Of a stretch of DNA of 64,000 nt, positions 60,911 to 64,000 are shown piece after piece. Source of the DNA: Vibrio porteresiae DSM 19223 (GTDB lineage Bacteria; Pseudomonadota; Gammaproteobacteria; Enterobacterales; Vibrionaceae); contig NZ_AP024896.1 in assembly GCF_024347055.1 (NCBI RefSeq), forward strand, positions 124,001 through 188,000, written 5' to 3'. The notes beneath the pieces were generated by a model. It searched no databases. It worked only from the letters and a program-made list of their open reading frames with translations, and had not been told where the DNA came from. The position numbers were made by a program, and so were the translations under genes. How positions within the stretch are numbered: position 1 is the first letter of the stretch; each line of letters begins with the position of its first letter.

Positions 60911-62179
60911 CTAGAGATCAAGATGAATATTGAAGCCACCTTTACCTTGGCGTTTCACTCGATACATGGCGGTATCGGCAATGGCGAGCCATTTTTCTTC
61001 ATCATAATTTGCCTCAATATTGATATAGGTGGCGCCAATACTGCAACTGCATGGCACGCAATTTCCTTCAATTTGCATGGCGACTGGGAGAGTCGCTTGG
61101 ATGCGTTCACAAATATCAATTAGGTTTTTTTCCGGCTCATCTAAGTTAGCCAATAACACCGTAAACTCATCGCCCGCCAATCGAGAGACAACATCATTGG
61201 GGCGTAGAGTGTTTTTTAGCAGATGAGCGAAGCGTTTAAGGAGTTCATCGCCGATATCATGGCCAAATTTATCGTTAGCGACTTTTAGACCATCCACATC
61301 AATAAACAGTAAGCCCAAATCCGCTTGTTTACTTTCCAGTGCTTGGCGTAAAGCTCGCACAAAAAAGGTCCGGTTGGTCAATCCCGTCAGTGAATCATGA
61401 TAAGCGCGATATTCGAGCTTTTTCTGGAAGGAACGCAACTCAGTCACATCTTGCGCGAAGATGTAATAGTCTTGCAGACCACTCTCTCCTGGGACTAACT
61501 TGAGCTGTAAAAGACGAATCTCATCACCAAAAAAGAAAGCGTTATCAAACACCACACTTTCGCCCATTTTGACTCGGCTTAAAAATGGCTTTCTTTCTAA
61601 ATAGGCATCGGTTCCAATCAGTTCTTCTACTCTCTTGCCAATCACCTCGCTTAATGGACGGTCGAAAAACTTTTCGTAGGTGCGGTTGGCAAAAATGTAA
61701 CGGTCTTGATGGTCAACATGGGCGATCAGTACAGGAAGGTGATCAACAATAGTCTCCAATTTAATGTTAACCCTGAGGTTATTGACCACCGATGAGGTCA
61801 GGTCTTCGATAAAAAAGAGCAGTAAGGCGTTGCCTTGAATTTTGAGTCGGCTGATTTTAATCACACACCAGTCGTGTGTTTGACCATGGCGTAGATATTC
61901 ACTATCTGCATGATTTTCAATCACATGAATAGGATTGCTGTCTTTCTCTAAGCGCTCAATAAAGTGATCTAATGAGAACTGAGCAAAGGTCGATGGAAAG
62001 AGATCTACAATCGATTCTTCTGCTTGAGCATGGAAGGTGCGCGCAAATTTTTGGTTGCAGAATACCAGAGAGCCATCTAAGTGAGTCACTGCGATGCTAG
62101 AAGGACATTGATTGACGATCTGCGCCACGAGCTGTGCCTGATCATGGGGAATAGGGGGGGTAAGTTCAACGTTATTCAT
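60911..62179 (-). CDS. PAS-PAS-GGDEF diguanylate cyclase
   Basis: A 422-residue cytoplasmic signalling protein. The first PAS-like domain (about 12-125: SSIAVTHLDGSLVFCNQKFARTF) and the second (about 140-255: ETIVDHLPVLIAHVDHQDRYIFANRTYEKFFDRPLSEVIGK) precede a C-terminal GGDEF domain with the motif AGDEF. The AGDEF form is usually active as a c-di-GMP synthase. HDSLTGLTNR and FIDVDGLKVANDKFGHD support full conservation. No upstream RxxD inhibitory site can be confirmed. No membrane segments are seen. Confidence 0.9.
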   Translation of the reverse strand: MNNVELTPPIPHDQAQLVAQIVNQCPSSIAVTHLDGSLVFCNQKFARTFHAQAEESIVDLFPSTFAQFSLDHFIERLEKDSNPIHVIENHADSEYLRHGQTHDWCVIKISRLKIQGNALLLFFIEDLTSSVVNNLRVNIKLETIVDHLPVLIAHVDHQDRYIFANRTYEKFFDRPLSEVIGKRVEELIGTDAYLERKPFLSRVKMGESVVFDNAFFFGDEIRLLQLKLVPGESGLQDYYIFAQDVTELRSFQKKLEYRAYHDSLTGLTNRTFFVRALRQALESKQADLGLLFIDVDGLKVANDKFGHDIGDELLKRFAHLLKNTLRPNDVVSRLAGDEFTVLLANLDEPEKNLIDICERIQATLPVAMQIEGNCVPCSCSIGATYINIEANYDEEKWLAIADTAMYRVKRQGKGGFNIHLDL

Positions 62180-62202
62180 TTAGTTTTTCTATCCAATCCC
62201 AT

Positions 62203-62224
62203 ACGTTGTTTTGGTGAACAACGT
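62203..62224 (-). promoter_or_regulatory. Leader hairpin of the diguanylate cyclase gene
   Basis: An eight-base stem ACGTTGTT / AACAACGT with a six-base loop lies 24-45 bases before the start codon on the minus strand. It may affect translation; a terminator for the plus strand is less likely, because no plus-strand gene precedes it. Confidence 0.35.
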
Positions 62225-62795
62225 TATTTTTATAAAGCCTAATGTATCCGTACTGACGATGATGAGCTGATGGTGCTGTTGTTCACCTTTTCGCGTGACA
62301 GTGCCCACTGCCGATATGACACATTGTACCTAGCTAAATTCTTTAGTCTGATCCGTTCTATGCTGTGCTCTGCGGCCCGAGTTTATTTAGGATCACACCT
62401 TTTCCGTTCTTTTTATTGTTTCGGTTAAAGCAATGGCTGACGACCACGACTAGCTCCCTTTTTAATTTGGCATCCTGCCTAATGAGTAACCAGCTTAATA
62501 TGAAACTTATTTATTATCTAATCATTATGATATATATCAGGAAAGACTAAACAAAGAGTGCGACATATTACATATCAAACTGTCTCTGCAAAATATTTTG
62601 GATAAAAATTCTGCATTTAGAAATGTGGCTAGGAATTGTTATCACAATGCTATGCAATTCTTTGCTCTGCATTCTCTTTTTAGAGATATTTCATAAAGTA
62701 ACGAATGTAATTGATTCTTGTCAACAATGTGATACTCATCCCATGATACAAATTGTCAAATTGTAACAACTGGTTTTGCCACTGAGTTTCCAACC
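62225..62795 (+). other. Long AT-rich divergent intergenic region
   Basis: About 570 bases between divergent genes. No supported coding frame; an open frame at 62365-62550 has no ribosome-binding site or family. It should contain both promoters, but no element stands out by eye. Confidence 0.4.
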
Positions 62796-64000
62796 ATGAC
62801 AAAGACGAACAATAAATCGTATCCAGAGAGTATTAGCTTTATCTCTACCACAGACTGTTCAAGCTATATCACTTATGCGAATAAGGAATTTTGCGATATC
62901 GCTGAGTATTCAGCAGAAGAATTGCAAGGACATCCCCATAATATTGTTCGTCATCCGGACATGCCGAAAGCGGCGTTTGCTCAGTTATGGAGCTATGTTA
63001 AACGCGGTGACAGTTGGATGGGGTTAGTCAAAAACCGTTGCAAAGGCCCACGCCACTATTGGGTGTCGGCTTTTGTTACGCCAATTAAAAATGCCGCAGG
63101 CGAAGTGGTGGAGTACCAATCGGTTCGTTCTAAACCAACCGCAGAACAAATCCAGCGCGCTGAAGCACTCTACGCCAAAATGAATGCGAACAAGAAAGTC
63201 TCTTCATGGCGTTTTTCCTCACTACTGACGACACAAATTTTGGTTGCGACATCGACCGTTCTCTCTTTAGTCAGTTGTGCGGTTACTGCTCCTTGGTGGC
63301 TCTCTGCGTCAAGCGCTGTGTTGGGTATTGGTGCACTGCTTGTAAGCGTTTATTGCAAAAGTCGGATGACGCAGGTAAACAAATTGGCCAAGGCGGCTTA
63401 CGATAATCCGCTGATGGAGAGTGTTTACACGGGGCATTTTGATGATTTGTCGGCCATTGAATTAGCACTGATGATGCGTAAAGCGGAGCTACGAGCGGTT
63501 GTTGCGCGCAGTGCTGATACATCAGAACAGATCCTTGACGATGCCAATAAAGAGCTTGCGAACTTGCAAGTGGTTGAGCAAAGCTTAACCTCGCAACAAC
63601 ATGAAACGGATCAGGTGGCGACGGCCGTAGAAGAGCTCACTTATGCTATTAATGATATTGCAAATAATGCAGCCGAGAGCTCCCGTTTTACGGAAGATGC
63701 GCAGATCGAATCTCTTACTGGGTTGAAAAAAATCGACACGACTATCGAACAGATTCGGGTATTGGATAGGGAATTGGCTAACAGCCGCACCATATTAACC
63801 AGTTTGTCTGAACATACACAAAAAGTGGAAATGATTCTGGATGTGATCAATTCGATTGCAGAGCAGACCAACTTGCTTGCGTTGAACGCAGCCATTGAAG
63901 CGGCTCGAGCTGGGGAGTCTGGCCGAGGTTTTGCTGTGGTGGCGGATGAAGTGCGTCAATTGGCGGCCAAAACCGGTCACTCTACTCATGAAATTCAGAC
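62796..64000 (+). CDS. Aer-like PAS methyl-accepting chemotaxis protein, 5' part
   Basis: The reading frame is open from the ATG at 62796 to the window end (401 codons seen); the 3' end lies outside. An N-terminal PAS domain (about 12-120; ISFISTTDCSSYITYANKEFC, GHPHNIVRHPDMP, YWVSAFVTPIKN) precedes two closely spaced membrane helices near 148-190 with no periplasmic domain. A cytoplasmic signalling domain then reaches the conserved hairpin tip IAEQTNLLALNAAIEAARAGE. This is the Aer (redox or energy taxis) layout; the NIVRHPDMP motif is typical of FAD-binding Aer PAS domains. Confidence 0.92.
   Translation, partial: MTKTNNKSYPESISFISTTDCSSYITYANKEFCDIAEYSAEELQGHPHNIVRHPDMPKAAFAQLWSYVKRGDSWMGLVKNRCKGPRHYWVSAFVTPIKNAAGEVVEYQSVRSKPTAEQIQRAEALYAKMNANKKVSSWRFSSLLTTQILVATSTVLSLVSCAVTAPWWLSASSAVLGIGALLVSVYCKSRMTQVNKLAKAAYDNPLMESVYTGHFDDLSAIELALMMRKAELRAVVARSADTSEQILDDANKELANLQVVEQSLTSQQHETDQVATAVEELTYAINDIANNAAESSRFTEDAQIESLTGLKKIDTTIEQIRVLDRELANSRTILTSLSEHTQKVEMILDVINSIAEQTNLLALNAAIEAARAGESGRGFAVVADEVRQLAAKTGHSTHEIQ

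Noticed and set aside
62365..62550. Open frame of 61 codons in the divergent spacer
   Set aside because: No ribosome-binding site, very AT-rich and hydrophobic by chance; no family.
1..64000. CRISPR arrays, tRNA or rRNA genes, prophage
   Set aside because: No regular direct repeats, no cloverleaf sequences and no phage gene set; the phage-like parts belong to the T6SS.

Overview
The window looks like a Vibrio chromosome segment, most likely from the second chromosome. This is inferred from the V. cholerae-type order of the type VI secretion (T6SS) genes (tssE-F-G-fha-J-K-L-clpV-vasH-vasI-tssA-tssM-vasL-vgrG), a complete rbsDACBKR operon, moderate base composition and Vibrio-like small gene families. 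Species cannot be fixed from the sequence alone. No tRNA, rRNA, CRISPR array or replication origin was seen.

Region 1 (1-28.1 kb, all +) is a T6SS gene cluster. It opens inside the sheath gene tssC. Then come baseplate (tssE, F, G, K), FHA scaffold, membrane complex (tssJ, L, M), the recycling ATPase clpV, the sigma-54 activator vasH, the accessory genes vasI, tssA/vasJ and vasL, and an effector module: vgrG, a DUF4123 adaptor, a 1589-residue Rhs effector with no recognisable PAAR domain, and a small probable immunity gene. A structured 340-bp spacer separates the structural operon from vgrG. Behind the immunity gene lie a decayed REP-associated transposase (RAYT) element and a 76-codon orphan gene that may be leftover immunity.

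Region 2 (28.5-37.1 kb) is accessory DNA. It holds an SPFH/NfeD membrane pair, a carboxymuconolactone-decarboxylase-like protein, an MFS transporter coupled to a cytoplasmic M23-type protein, AT-rich hypothetical genes including one with a Ser/Asp/Cys tail, a DUF442 protein, an STN-domain lipoprotein and a TelA-like gene cluster.

Region 3 (37.4-43.3 kb) pairs an OxlT-like transporter with an FMN/FAD/Fe-S reductase behind a perfect 18-bp palindrome. A U32 peptidase and a two-repeat DUF3012 lipoprotein follow.

Region 4 (43.4-49.7 kb) is the ribose operon rbsDACBKR, with two RbsR-type operators flanking a likely -10 and a candidate CRP site upstream.

Region 5 (49.7-57.6 kb) looks like an electrophile and carbonyl detoxification island. 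It has two DJ-1/PfpI proteins (one exported), a NemA-like reductase, a LysR regulator, a glyoxalase-fold protein, a quinone-reductase-like MDR enzyme and an SRPBCC protein. It is followed by an intact IS200-type insertion sequence next to a YciI-like gene.

Region 6 (58.1-64 kb) has an SDR enzyme, a LysR regulator divergent from a xanthosine/purine nucleoside phosphorylase, a PAS-GGDEF diguanylate cyclase and the 5' part of an Aer-like chemoreceptor cut by the window end.
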